From assembly GCF_018502625.1 (NCBI RefSeq), contig NZ_CP075566.1, positions 749,001 to 813,000 on the forward strand: DNA of 64,000 bases, given 5' to 3'. The stretch's first letter is position 1, and each line of letters opens with the position of its first letter. The position numbers and the translations under genes were made by a program. Below are positions 33,674 through 43,400 of this stretch, in pieces. This DNA comes from Pseudomonas hormoni (GTDB taxonomy: Bacteria; Pseudomonadota; Gammaproteobacteria; Pseudomonadales; Pseudomonadaceae). A model generated the notes under the pieces. It was not told where the DNA came from and made no database searches. It saw only the letters and a list, made by a program, of their open reading frames with translations.

Positions 33674-34081
33674 TCAGCTCTCCTGCAACACCTTCAGTGC
33701 TGCCGATGCCAGAAAACCTGAACGGCTTTTCTCTTCCGGGTGATGCAATACGTATTCGTCGATGCGGTTGAGCAGGTACCCCGGCAGGGTGATGTTCAGC
33801 TTCTGGGCTTTGCCCAGGTACTTGGTAACATCGATGTCCACCACCGCCCATGTGCAACCTGCGTAATGCGGATTGGCCGCATGCAAAGTGACTTTGTTTG
33901 CAGGTGGAATCGGTGAACCGTCTTCGGCAAGAATTTCGAAATGGCCCTCAATGGCTTCACGAGCCATGGCCATCGCATCATCAAGATCCTCACCTGCAGA
34001 GAAACACCCTGGAATATCCGGTACTTCTACGCCCCAAGCGTGTTCGTTATCGCCCATTGAAATCGCAATCGGGTAAAGCAT
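33674..34081 (-). CDS. hicB: HicB-family antitoxin
   Basis: The 135-residue protein starts at ATG 34081, eight bases after AGAGGA; an in-frame GTG two codons earlier is too close to that site. The HicB fold begins with YPIAISMGDNEHAWGVEVPD then IPGCFSAGEDLDDAMAMARE, and a C-terminal RHH-type DNA-binding part (KLNITLPGYLLNRIDEYV, SRSGFLASAALKVLQ) follows. It neutralises HicA and represses the operon. It lies 36 bp after the hicA stop codon on the same strand. Confidence 0.93.
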   Translation of the reverse strand: MLYPIAISMGDNEHAWGVEVPDIPGCFSAGEDLDDAMAMAREAIEGHFEILAEDGSPIPPANKVTLHAANPHYAGCTWAVVDIDVTKYLGKAQKLNITLPGYLLNRIDEYVLHHPEEKSRSGFLASAALKVLQES

Positions 34082-34117
34082 TTTCACTGTCCTCTGAGGC
34101 GCTGAGCTTTGAAATCG

Positions 34118-34297
34118 TCAGAGCAGCGCCTGTTGCAAAATACTCAAGGCCGTTTTTTTGAGCAGGTCCTTTTTTGGATGAGGAACTGTCACCAGCCCCG
34201 GTTTGGTCGGGTGCTTGAAGTGATGATGACTGCCCTTGATACGCACCAGATACCAGCCATCCGCAACAATTTGGCTTATCAAAAATCGGCTATTCAC
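34118..34297 (-). CDS. hicA: HicA-family mRNA interferase toxin (GTG start)
   Basis: A 59-residue frame from GTG 34297, with GGAGGTGAT immediately upstream, encodes the HicA double-stranded RNA-binding fold: ISQIVADGWYLVRIKGSHHH, HFKHPTKPGLVTVPHPKKDL, and a final helix (LKKTALSILQQALL). The catalytic His is in the GSHHHF segment. HicA cleaves mRNA and is held inactive by HicB. The GTG start and small size make it easy to miss. It comes first in the operon, upstream of hicB. Confidence 0.9.
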   Translation of the reverse strand: MNSRFLISQIVADGWYLVRIKGSHHHFKHPTKPGLVTVPHPKKDLLKKTALSILQQALL

Positions 34298-34602
34298 ATC
34301 ACCTCCGTGTGGTGTGCTTAGGTGGTTACTATACCTACTGAATTTATATGATCAACACTATAACCACTGAGCCTTCTCGGCGCCGATGGAAAGGTGGTGT
34401 GAAAAACGAGTCTAGGAGGGCGTGAGGATAGAGTTCGGAGATGGCCGCAAATGAGGCGTTTTCTATATTGCAGGGTTTTGCCACACCCCTTGAAGCGCTC
34501 CTGTAGCTCAATCGACGGGCATAAAAAAACCGGCCACATGGGCCGGTTTTTTTCTTTCTACATCCCCGTCAAAACCATCTTAACGTGAGACCAAAATTCG
34601 AT
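34298..34602. other. Intergenic region between hicA and the tRNA gene
   Basis: The hicA promoter region holds the inverted pair GTGGTTA (34322-34328) and TAACCAC (34361-34367), possible HicB operator half-sites. The other feature is the terminator at 34523-34553. The fragment GTAGCTCAATCGACGG at about 34504 looks like a tRNA D-arm but no tRNA folds from it. Confidence 0.5.
34523..34553 (-). terminator. Terminator downstream of tRNA-Gly
   Basis: AAAAAAACCGGCC and GGCCGGTTTTTTT form a strong stem-loop about 50 bp beyond the 3' end of the tRNA. It works in either direction. Confidence 0.9.
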
Positions 34603-34676
34603 TGGAGCGGGTGAAGGGAATCGAACCCTCGTTATCAGCTTGGGAAGCTGGAGTAATGCCATTATACGACACCCGC
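34603..34676 (-). tRNA. tRNA-Gly (anticodon CCC)
   Basis: The 74-base minus-strand gene has acceptor arm GCGGGTG/CACCCGC, a D-arm GTATAATGGCATTAC, the anticodon loop TTCCCAA (anticodon CCC), a T-arm with GGGTTCGATTCCC, and an encoded CCA end. The T-arm and anticodon loop match the E. coli tRNA-Gly(CCC) pattern. It decodes GGG. The CC-x-GC/GCTGA stem has one C-A mismatch at its base. A terminator follows. Confidence 0.95.
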
Positions 34677-34782
34677 TCAGAGCGGCTGACTTTGTACCAG
34701 ATGTGCGCGTGGAAATGAAGTTTTTCTTTGCGCGGGATGGCTTTAGCGCAGGTGAAACAAGACATCGGACCGGGTGACGGTC

Positions 34783-34842
34783 GTTCGCGGGCAAGCCTCG
34801 CTCCTACAGTACGGCGTTAGGCTGCGAAGCTTGCTCGCGATG
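34783..34842. repeat. Degenerate REP fragment
   Basis: TCGCGGGCAAGCCTCGCTCC and a diverged partner (GCTGCGAAGCTTGCTCGCGA) lie between the tRNA and phaG. The pairing is poor. Confidence 0.6.
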
Positions 34843-34850
34843 ACGCTGTT

Positions 34851-35735
34851 TCAGATTGCGAATGCATGGTGGTCCTGGACGTAGTGGTAACGCGGTCGGC
34901 TTGCCTGTTGCTCAGGTTTCAGGAAACCCAGCAGCGCATTGCGACTGTCTCGGCAGGCGGCTTTGTGTTCCATGTCGAGAAAGTGGCCCGTCGCATCCAG
35001 CGTCGTGAAGGTGGCGTGTTGCACGCGATTGGCGAATAGTCGCGCGCCTTCGGCGGCGGTGTATTCGTCCCATTCGCCGTTCATGAACAGCACCGGTACG
35101 TTGATTTTTTCCGAGGCCTTGAGGAAGCACTCGCGGTCGCTGTGCAGCAGGTCGCTGATGTGGAAGTGCATCTGCCCGTATTCATGATCGGCCAGGCTGC
35201 TGACGTGGCGATAGTTGAAGCGCTTGAACAGGGTCGGCAGGTGTTTGCCGATGGTGCTGTTCACCAGGTTGCCGACCCGGTCGCCGTCACGGCTGCCGAG
35301 GTAGTCCACACCGCGCTCGAGGTAGTCGAGCATGTGCGCGTTGATCTCCGGGGAGAACGAGCTGATCACGGCTTTTTCGATCCGTCGCGGTTGTTGGGCG
35401 AGGGCGACCAGGGTCGCGGCGCCACCCCAGGAAAACGACAGCACGTGTTCGGCGGCGAAGTGGTCGATCAGCTCCAGGAGGATCTGCCCTTCGACTTCCT
35501 TGGTCAGCAATTTCTCATGCAGGTTGTGGGCTTTTGACTTGCCCGCGTAGGGCTGGTCGTAGCAGACCACATTGAACTGCGGGTGGAGGTTTTTCACGGT
35601 TTGTGCAAACGACGCAGTCGTGGCCATCGAGCCGTTGACCAAGATAATGGTCTTCTCTGCGGCGTCTGCGCGATAGAACTCCGTGTAAACCCGATACTGA
35701 CCCTGTATATCCAGCACAGCGATTTCTGGCCTCAT
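34851..35735 (-). CDS. phaG: (R)-3-hydroxyacyl-ACP:CoA transacylase/thioesterase PhaG
   Basis: The 294-residue alpha/beta hydrolase starts at ATG 35735 (MRPEIAVLDIQGQYRVYTEF), the start used in P. putida PhaG, which it closely resembles throughout. The nucleophile Ser102 lies in SFSWGGAAT, and the late His in TLDATGHFLDMEHK. PhaG draws (R)-3-hydroxyacyl chains from fatty acid synthesis toward CoA thioesters for medium-chain polyhydroxyalkanoate; RhlA, for rhamnolipids, is its relative. The strong match over the N-terminus and HYRHVSSL-type region favours PhaG. It is monocistronic and far from pha synthesis genes. Confidence 0.93.
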   Translation of the reverse strand: MRPEIAVLDIQGQYRVYTEFYRADAAEKTIILVNGSMATTASFAQTVKNLHPQFNVVCYDQPYAGKSKAHNLHEKLLTKEVEGQILLELIDHFAAEHVLSFSWGGAATLVALAQQPRRIEKAVISSFSPEINAHMLDYLERGVDYLGSRDGDRVGNLVNSTIGKHLPTLFKRFNYRHVSSLADHEYGQMHFHISDLLHSDRECFLKASEKINVPVLFMNGEWDEYTAAEGARLFANRVQHATFTTLDATGHFLDMEHKAACRDSRNALLGFLKPEQQASRPRYHYVQDHHAFAI

Positions 35736-36049
35736 GTCATAAGACTCCTGGCAAGCGGGTATGCGCGCAAATGAGATTGCACGAGCTTTGTGACAGGTAG
35801 GCATACGCCTGGAATTTTGGAGGCCCATGTCGATCCATTGCAGTCCGGTCGACGGGTATTGTTATTGGCGGGCAGTCTGCCGGTCTGAGGCGGAACCTGA
35901 GGGTTCTCTAACCGACAAAAAGTTTCTTAGAAGTATGTTGTGACTCGTCAGTCACATTTCGGCTGACGACCTGATTCAAGCAGGGGAGGCGGCATCGCGC
36001 AAGTGCCAATCGTAAATTGTTCGACAACTTCTGCTGAGCGGTAGGCTGC
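35736..36049. other. Upstream region of phaG with overlapping inverted repeats
   Basis: Perfect hairpin GTGACT-CGTC-AGTCAC occurs at 35940-35955 and overlaps a second pair CGTCAG/CTGACG (35946-35968). No clear promoter element was assigned. No gene was seen in these 314 bp. Confidence 0.5.
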
Positions 36050-36742
36050 TTAGATCAAATGGATCTCTTCGGTGCGCAACGCGCGGTACTCGCCCGGTTT
36101 TAGCGCGTTATCGAGCACCAGCGGGCCCATGCGTTCGCGGTGCAGGCGCAGCACTTTGTTGTCGAAGTGGCCGAACATCCGCTTCACCTGGTGATAACGG
36201 CCTTCGACGATGCTCAGTCGCGCCGACTTCGGCCCGAGCACGATCAGCTCGGCAGGTTGGGTGGTGAGGTCTTCGAAGGCAAAGTACAGGCCTTCGGTGA
36301 ATTTCAACGCATATTCCGGACCGATCTCCTGTTCAGTCTCGACGTAATAGACCTTGGGCAGTTTGGTCTGCGGTTGGGTCAGGCGTCGCGACCAGCTGCC
36401 GTCGTTGGTGATCAGCATCAGACCGGTGGTGTTGAAGTCGAGGCGGCCGGCGATGTGCAGGTCTTCCTTGTCCGGTTCGTCGATCAGGTCGAGCACGGTC
36501 GGGTGCTCCGGGTCGCGGGTGGCGCTGACGCAACCGGGCGGTTTGTGCAGCATGAAGTAACGGGCGGGTTTGCCGGCTTGCAGGACTTCTTCATCGACTT
36601 CGACGCGGCTGAACTCCAGCACCTCGGTGTGCGGGTCGCTGACGACATTTCCGTCGACCCGCACGCGCTTTTCCACCAGCAACAGGCGAACCTGCTGACG
36701 GTTGAAGCGGGGCAGGTTGCTGAGGAAGCGGTCAACGCGCAT
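36050..36742 (-). CDS. rsuA: Ribosomal small subunit pseudouridine synthase RsuA
   Basis: The 230-residue enzyme makes the pseudouridine at position 516 of 16S rRNA. It has an N-terminal S4 domain (MRVDRFLSNLPRFNRQQVR) and the catalytic domain with GRLDFNTTGLML containing Asp102, the position of the catalytic Asp in E. coli RsuA. KPPGCVSATRDPEHPTVLDL and EGRYHQVKRMFGH are further family motifs. It is preceded by the CWC-protein gene at 36800-36994 on the same strand. Confidence 0.95.
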   Translation of the reverse strand: MRVDRFLSNLPRFNRQQVRLLLVEKRVRVDGNVVSDPHTEVLEFSRVEVDEEVLQAGKPARYFMLHKPPGCVSATRDPEHPTVLDLIDEPDKEDLHIAGRLDFNTTGLMLITNDGSWSRRLTQPQTKLPKVYYVETEQEIGPEYALKFTEGLYFAFEDLTTQPAELIVLGPKSARLSIVEGRYHQVKRMFGHFDNKVLRLHRERMGPLVLDNALKPGEYRALRTEEIHLI

Positions 36743-36799
36743 GAAGTGAGATCGGCAGGTAAAGGGCCGCGCATCTTACGCGATCGGCCGGGCCGCTGC

Positions 36800-36994
36800 T
36801 TACAACTGCGACTCGACCTGCGCGCAGCGTGGGCACAGGCAGGATTTGTCACGCAGCTCGGCAGGCAGCGCTTCGAGTACCGCCGGGTCGATGCTGACGC
36901 TGTAGCACCAGCAGGGCCGATCGGCGGTTCGAGGGTCGGCCAGTGTGCAGTCATTGGAGGCGCCACAGGCCGGGCAGAATTCAGGCTTGTTCAT
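36800..36994 (-). CDS. Cysteine-rich CWC family protein
   Basis: The 64-residue protein has eight cysteines in the CWC arrangement (PF14375): FCPACGASNDC, PCWCYSVSI, and SCLCPRCAQ. This layout suggests a small zinc-binding knuckle. The family is widespread in proteobacteria, without known function. It lies between the diguanylate cyclase and rsuA on the same strand. Confidence 0.9.
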   Translation of the reverse strand: MNKPEFCPACGASNDCTLADPRTADRPCWCYSVSIDPAVLEALPAELRDKSCLCPRCAQVESQL

Positions 36995-37000
36995 GTAGGA

Positions 37001-38488
37001 CTATGCATAACTGGTGTGAGGCATTTCCGCGCAAGTACGGTTACGGCCGGATTGCTTGGCCCGATACATCGCATGATCGGCCCGGGAGAGCAGGGTGTGC
37101 AAGGTGTCATCCGGTTGCAAGGTGGTCAAGCCGATGCTGACGGTTAGCTGCAAGACTTTATCGTTGTAGGCATAACGCTGTTCTTCGACATGCTGGCGAA
37201 TTTTCTCGGCGATCATCAGACCGGTCTCACCGTCCGTGTCCTTGAGCAACACGATGAACTCTTCACCGCCCCAGCGACAAACGATGTCGGAATGGCGCAG
37301 GCAACTCTCGAGGTCCCGTGCGAAGCCGATCAGCACCTGATCGCCGGCGAGGTGGCCGTAGGTGTCGTTCAAAGCTTTGAAGTGGTCCAGGTCCAGCAGC
37401 AGCGCCGTCAACGGTTTGGGTTCGCGTTGGGCTTCGTGCATGGCTTGCGCGGCCAGCAGGTCGAAGCCGCGTCGGTTCGGCAGTTCGGTCAGGCTGTCGA
37501 GGGTCGCCTGCGCCTGGATCTTGCCCTGATAGCGCTTGATTACCCGGTTGAGCAGCATCAGTACGATCAGCGTGACGAGCAGGCAAATCAGTAAGTTGAG
37601 GTACAGCGACTGACGGATTTCACTCAGGGCGCCGTCTTCGCGTTTGTCGACGAACAGGTACCAGTTCAGTTCCGGAATGAACCGCACGTTGAGGAAATGT
37701 CCCTGGCCCTGGACGGAATATTCGTAGCTGCCGCTGTGGGGTTTGGGCAGTTGGCTGACGAGGCTCTTCATGCTGTCGAGTTCGCCGAGGGTTTGCCCGA
37801 TTCGCGAACCTTGCGGGCCGCCATCGGCACCGGTGAGTACCAGCCGGCCGAAGTTGTCGACGAAATACACGCTGCGCTGATAGCGCTGCTGGTACTTGTC
37901 GATCAGTTTGATCACCGCATCCACCGTCAGGCCGACGCCCGCCGCGCCGATGAAGCGATTGTTGTAGTCGTAGACCTTGTAGTTGATGAAGAAGGTCAGG
38001 TTGTCCTTGTTGGCAAGGTCCGGGTCGACGTTGATCTCGTAAGGGTCGGCCATATCACGCACGCGGAAATACCAGGCGTCGCGCGGTTCAGTGACCTTGA
38101 CCTGCTTGAGCACACCTTTGGCGTGGTAGTAGGTCAGTGTGCCGTTGGAGACAAAAAACGCGGTGTAAGCGCCGTAGTGGGTCATGACCTCGTTGAGGCA
38201 GCGGGTCATCTGGTCGGGGTCGTTTTCGCCGTTGACCACCCAATCGCGCATGAAGGTGTCGCGGGACATCATCGAGGAAATCAGGATCGGTCTGACGAGG
38301 TCTTTCTGGATTTCCGAGTAGACCGTGTCCGAAGTCAGCGGCAGCTCGGTGTTGACGATGTTGTCGCGGATCGAGGCGCGCGAGGCGTAGTAGCTGAGGA
38401 ATGAAGTGGCGAGAAAACCCGCGCCCAGCAGCGCGATCAGCGTGAGAACCAGCGAACGTTGCGAATACAGCGGCGAGTGAAGCGGCAT
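37001..38488 (-). CDS. Membrane-bound diguanylate cyclase with dCache-like sensor
   Basis: The 495-residue protein has a transmembrane segment at about residues 12-32, a periplasmic sensing domain with Cache-like motifs (DAWYFRVRDMADPYEINVDP, GAAGVGLTVDAVIKLIDKYQ), a second transmembrane segment near residue 300 (LNLLICLLVTLIVLML), and a GGDEF domain from about 320. The active site is GGEEF and the I-site RHSD lies five residues before it, so product inhibition is expected. It makes cyclic di-GMP in response to an extracellular ligand. The CWC gene follows 6 bp after its stop codon. Confidence 0.93.
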   Translation of the reverse strand: MPLHSPLYSQRSLVLTLIALLGAGFLATSFLSYYASRASIRDNIVNTELPLTSDTVYSEIQKDLVRPILISSMMSRDTFMRDWVVNGENDPDQMTRCLNEVMTHYGAYTAFFVSNGTLTYYHAKGVLKQVKVTEPRDAWYFRVRDMADPYEINVDPDLANKDNLTFFINYKVYDYNNRFIGAAGVGLTVDAVIKLIDKYQQRYQRSVYFVDNFGRLVLTGADGGPQGSRIGQTLGELDSMKSLVSQLPKPHSGSYEYSVQGQGHFLNVRFIPELNWYLFVDKREDGALSEIRQSLYLNLLICLLVTLIVLMLLNRVIKRYQGKIQAQATLDSLTELPNRRGFDLLAAQAMHEAQREPKPLTALLLDLDHFKALNDTYGHLAGDQVLIGFARDLESCLRHSDIVCRWGGEEFIVLLKDTDGETGLMIAEKIRQHVEEQRYAYNDKVLQLTVSIGLTTLQPDDTLHTLLSRADHAMYRAKQSGRNRTCAEMPHTSYA

Positions 38489-38607
38489 GGCGATTCCGTT
38501 GGCAGTAACCCGATGGCGAGCATTCTAGTGGGACTGCAGGGAAATAACTGCGGGATTTGTGGGGTGAATCGGTTGGGATAGGTTCAGTGGCGTCTGGGCT
38601 GACGCCA

Positions 38608-38670
38608 TCGCTGGCAAGCCAGCTCCCACAAGGACTGCGCAAAAACCTGTGGGAGCTGGCTTGCCAGCGA
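38608..38670. repeat. REP hairpin (GTGGGAGCTGGCTTGCCAG class)
   Basis: Inverted arms CGCTGGCAAGCCAGCTCCCA and its complement lie with a short spacer between the DGC gene and the guanidine operon 3' end. Confidence 0.85.
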
Positions 38671-38679
38671 ATCGTGAGA

Positions 38680-40452
38680 TCACCCCAGATCTTTCAGGTA
38701 CGCACGCCAACCGCCTAGATGGCTGATATTGACTGCCCCCTCCAACCCATATTGCTCACAGATAAACCCACTCTCCCAACGCCCATCCGCCAGTTGCACC
38801 TTGCCCAACCCCAACGGCGCCGGAATCCCGGTCAAAAACGACCCCAACTCACTGCTCGGCAACTCCCAGACCTCCACCGCAATCGCCACACCGCCATCCT
38901 TCACCCGCACCATCCCCGGACGAAATGGCGGGCCGCCGGCCAATGCATACAGCCGATAGTCCGGCGAACTGAACGTTGTCTCGACCAACGTCGCGCCGCG
39001 CCGCTTCAGTTGCCAGTTCAGCGCCAAGCCATCCAGATGCGCACCGCACACCACCAACCGAGCGCGATCATTGCGGGCGACTGCCGAAGAGGCAGGCGCA
39101 TCCGAACGACGCTGCAACGCATCCGCCACGCTCAACAAGTACTGATCGGTAAACGCCCGGCCAAACACCGTCACACCCCACGGCAAACCATTGCCCATGA
39201 ACCCGCTCGGCACCGCGACGGCAGCGTAATCGAGCAGGTTCATGAAGTTGGTGTAGTAGCCCAATTCCGAATTGCGCAGCACCGGTTCAGCCTCAAGTTC
39301 CGCCAACGTCACGGGACGGCCGATGGTCGGCGTGACCACACAATCCAGTCCCTCCAGCGCCTTGTCGCACAGGGCTTTCAAGGCTTGCAACCGATACTGC
39401 GCGCGGAACGTTTGCACGCCGCACACCGCTGGCGCCTTGGCCAACACGGCGCGAATCACCGGCAACACCGCTTCAGGGTTTTGCTCCATCAACTCACCGG
39501 CAACGCTGTAGCGCTCAGCCACCCACGGGCCTTCGTAAAGCAAACGCGCGGCTTCGAGAAACGGCGACATATCCAGTTCCACCGCTTCACCGCCCAACGC
39601 CTTGAGCTGATCGATGGCGTCTCCAAACAACAGCGGACCTTCAGGGCAACCGAAGAACTCCAGGTCCTGCGCACGCGGCACGCCGAAGCGGAAAGGACGC
39701 GGAATACCAAACGCCGAGCCGTCATTCCACAGCGGGTTGGCGCGGCTGTACTCATCCCGCGGATCAAGGTGTGCGGTGAGCGCCAGCAACTGGCTCGCCT
39801 CCCGCGCCGTCGCGGTAAACGTCGTGACGCAATCGAGCGTACGACACGCCGGCACCACCCCCGCCGTGGAGATCAACCCTTTGGTGGCTTTCATCCCCAC
39901 CAGATTGTTCAGCGCCGCCGGCACGCGCCCGGAACCTGCGGTGTCCGTGCCCAACGAAAAACTCGCCACCCCCAGCGCCACCGCCAGCGAGGACCCGGCG
40001 CTGGAACCACCCGACGGATACTCCGGCAACACGCTGTTCGGGCAGGCGCCATACGGCGAGCGACTGCCGTTGAGCCCGGTGGCGAACTGATCAAGATTGG
40101 TCTTGCCCAGCGGAATCGCCCCCAGCGCCAGCAACTGCTCGACGATGGTCGCCGACTGCTGCGGCACATAGGCAAACACCGGGCACGCCGCCGTGGTCGG
40201 AATGCCGGCCAGATCGATGTTGTCCTTGATCGCAAACGGCACGCCGTACAGCGGCAGGCTGTCGAGGTCCCGACCGTCGAGCGCGGCGAGGTACGGTTCC
40301 AGTTCTTCAACACTGAGCAAGTGGATGAACAGGTGATAGTCCGGGTTCAGCGCCGCGGCTCTATCGCGCAGGCTCAGCAGCAATTGACGTGGCGTGATGT
40401 TGCCGACGCGGTAAGCGCTGCGCAGGGCGTCGAGTTGTAGATTGATGGTCAT
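38680..40452 (-). CDS. atzF: Allophanate hydrolase
   Basis: The 590-residue enzyme hydrolyses allophanate to two ammonia and two CO2. It has an amidase-signature domain with the Ser-cisSer-Lys triad: Lys in FAIKDNIDLAG and the serines in GGSSAGSSLAVALGVASFSL, followed by the oxyanion-loop Gly/Ser-rich GTDTAGSGRVPA. The C-terminal domain (ARLVVCGAHLDGLALNWQL; YALAGGPPFRPGMVRV) is intact, as in full-length AtzF. It is the last gene of the riboswitch operon, 25 bp after the carboxylase gene. Confidence 0.95.
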   Translation of the reverse strand: MTINLQLDALRSAYRVGNITPRQLLLSLRDRAAALNPDYHLFIHLLSVEELEPYLAALDGRDLDSLPLYGVPFAIKDNIDLAGIPTTAACPVFAYVPQQSATIVEQLLALGAIPLGKTNLDQFATGLNGSRSPYGACPNSVLPEYPSGGSSAGSSLAVALGVASFSLGTDTAGSGRVPAALNNLVGMKATKGLISTAGVVPACRTLDCVTTFTATAREASQLLALTAHLDPRDEYSRANPLWNDGSAFGIPRPFRFGVPRAQDLEFFGCPEGPLLFGDAIDQLKALGGEAVELDMSPFLEAARLLYEGPWVAERYSVAGELMEQNPEAVLPVIRAVLAKAPAVCGVQTFRAQYRLQALKALCDKALEGLDCVVTPTIGRPVTLAELEAEPVLRNSELGYYTNFMNLLDYAAVAVPSGFMGNGLPWGVTVFGRAFTDQYLLSVADALQRRSDAPASSAVARNDRARLVVCGAHLDGLALNWQLKRRGATLVETTFSSPDYRLYALAGGPPFRPGMVRVKDGGVAIAVEVWELPSSELGSFLTGIPAPLGLGKVQLADGRWESGFICEQYGLEGAVNISHLGGWRAYLKDLG

Positions 40453-40477
40453 GGCGTTAATCCTTTTTCAAATGGGT

Positions 40478-43400
40478 TCAGTCGAGTTCCAGCACCACGA
40501 CGCGCTGTCCGGCGCGCACCGCCGAACCCGGTTGCACGCGGATCTCGCGCACCACGCCGGCCATGGGCGCGAGCAGCGGAATCTCCATCTTCATCGACTC
40601 CAGAATCACCAGCACATCACCGGCGGCCACGCGGCTGCCGGTCTGCACCTGAACCTGCCAGAGGTTGCCGGCGATGTGGCTGTCGACGCTCATTTCACCA
40701 CTGGCCAGCGGTGCGTCTTCGGTGGTTTCCGGGGCCGTTTCTTCACTGTCGAAATGCGCCTGGCCGCTGGCGATCCAGCGCTCGCGCTCGGCGTTGAACG
40801 CGCCTTGTTGCTGCTCGCGAAACGCGGCGATGGTCTCGGCTTCTTTCGCCAGGAACGCCTGGTAATCCGCGAGGTTCAACTGGCTGTGCTCGATGTTCAA
40901 ATCGAAGCGACCGAGCGGGAAATCCCGGCGGATGCGCAGCAGTTCATCAGCGCTCACCGGGTAGAAACGGATCTGGTCGAAGAAGCGCAGCAGCCACGGT
41001 TTGCCATCGAACGCGGCGACTTCGCGGTAGCGGTTCCACATCTGCAACGTACGACCGACGAACTGATAACCGCCGGGACCTTCCATGCCGTACACGCACA
41101 TGTAGGCGCCACCGATGCCCACCGAGTTTTCCGCGGTCCAGGTGCGGGCCGGGTTGTACTTGGTGGTCACCAGACGGTGACGCGGGTCGAGCGGGGTGGC
41201 GACCGGTGCGCCTAGGTAAACGTCGCCCAACCCCATGACCAGATAACTGGCGTCGAACACCGTGCGCTGCACTTCGTCGAGGTTCGGCAGGTCGTTGATG
41301 CGGCGGATGAACTCCAGATTGCTTGGGCACCACGGCGCGTCCTTGCGCACGGTGGTCATGTATTTCTCGATCGCCAACTGGCAGGCCGGGTCGTCCCAGG
41401 ACAATGGCAAATGAACGATGCGCGACGGTACTTGCAGGTCCTTGGCGGCGCACACTGCGTCCCATTCACCGGCGACGATGCCGAGCAGATCGGTCAGCGG
41501 CAGTTGTTCGGGTTGGTAGTGCACTTGCAGTGAACGGATGCCCGGGGTGAGGTCGATTACGCCGTGCAGGGTTTTGCTTTCCAGGGCTTGCATGAGGGCG
41601 TGGGCGCGGAAGCGCAAAACAAGGTCAAGTTCCGGCGCACCGATTTCCAGGAGCAAATGCGTATCGCCCGAAAGACGTGCAACCAACCGCGTATCCCCCT
41701 GACCCAAATCCAACACCACCGGCGACACGATCCCTTGTGGGTACACATTTCCTGTGGCGAGCGAGCTTGCTCGCGCTGGGTCGCGAAGCGGCCCCAAATC
41801 CTGCAACCCGGTTGCTTCAGGCACACTGCATTCTGCTATCGGCGAGTGCTTCGCACTCGAGCGGGAGCAAGCTCCCTCGCCACAAAAGCGATGCGTTGCC
41901 AGTGAGCGGGCGGTTTTGAGATCGACGGGGAGGAACTGGACTTTGTCGCCAGCCTTGAGCTGCCCAAGCTGCCAAAGATCCGCCTCGATCACCGTCACCG
42001 GGCACACAAACCCACCCAGACTCGGACCGTCCGGCCCGAGAATCACCGGCATGTCCCCGGTGAAATCCACCGCGCCAATGGCATACGGATTGTCATGAAT
42101 ATTCGACGGATGCAGCCCCGCTTCACCACCATCAGCGCGCACCCATTCCGGCTTCGGCCCGATCAATCGCACGCCGGTGCGGCTGGAGTTGAAATGCACC
42201 TCCCACTGAGTCGCAAAGAAAGTGCCGATGTAGTTTTCGGTGAAGTATTCCGGTGCGCCATGCGGGCCGTAGATCACCCGAATCTGCCGCACGGCAGGCA
42301 GTTCAGCGATTTCAGACAGTTGTTCGCCGGCGCTTCGGTCGTTTAAGGCAGGCACATGCAACACGTCACCCGCGCGCAACGCCCGACCACCATGCCCGCC
42401 AAACTGGCCAAGGGTGAAGGTACTTTTACTGCCCAGATAATCCGGCACCTGCAGACCGCCGCGCAGGCACAGATAGCTGCGAGCGCCCGCACCGGCAATC
42501 GTCCCGAGGCTCAGCGTGGCACCGGCGGGAATCAGCAGCGCCGTGTTCATCGCGACGGTTTCACCGTTCAACGCCAGCGGAATCACTGCCCCAGTGATCG
42601 CCACCACGGCGTCGCAATTGAAGCGCAGCAACGGCCCGCTCATGGTGATTTCCAGGGCGGCGTCGCCTTCTTCGTTACCCAGCAAAAGGTTGCCCAAGCG
42701 CAGCGCGCGACTGTCCATCGGCCCCGATGGCGGCACGCCTACGGCCCAGTACCCAAGGCGTCCGGGGTAGTCCTGAACACTGGTCTGCGTACCGGCGCTG
42801 AGCACTTCAAACGTGTTGGCCTGATAGACCAGATGCTCGAGGCAGCGGGTCCACGGCTGACCGCTGGCGAACGGCGTATCGAGCAAAATCTGCCGCAGGT
42901 AATCGCGGTTGGTTTCCACACCGTAGAGCAGGCTGTCGCCCAATGCTTGATGCAGATCGGCACGCGCTTCTTCGCGAGTCGGCGCCCAGCAAATGACCTT
43001 GGCGATCATCGGATCGAAGTACGGCGGAATCTCGCAACCGGCCTCGACCCAGGTGTCGATGCGCAGCTGTTTGCCGTCGGCTGCAGGGAAGTTCACTGCG
43101 GTCAGCAAACCGGGGCTCGGCTGAAAATCACGCCCCGGGTCTTCCGCATACAGCCGTGCCTGAATCGCATGGCCGTCGGCTTTCAAGCCCTGGCTCAACA
43201 CGCTCAACGGCGGCAAATCCCCGGCCGCCAGTTCCACCATCCAGCGCACCAGATCCACGCCCCACACCTGTTCGGTGACGCCGTGCTCTACCTGCAAACG
43301 GGTGTTCACTTCCAGAAAGTAGAAACGCTGGTCTTCACTGTCGAAGACGAATTCCACGGTGCCGGCACTGCGGTAATTCACGGCTTTTGCCAGTTTGATC

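Noticed and set aside
34496..34520. tRNA-like D-arm (GTAGCTCAATCGACGG) before the tRNA-Gly terminator
   Set aside because: No anticodon or T-arm follows, so a full tRNA cannot fold; it may be a chance match or an old remnant.
35900..35940. AlgU promoter before phaG
   Set aside because: A GAAACT element is present on the minus strand but no suitable -10 element lies 16-17 bp further on.
38719..40440. 573-codon frame opposite allophanate hydrolase
   Set aside because: The opposite strand has a full amidase with catalytic triad; this frame has an Arg/Gln/His-rich shadow composition.
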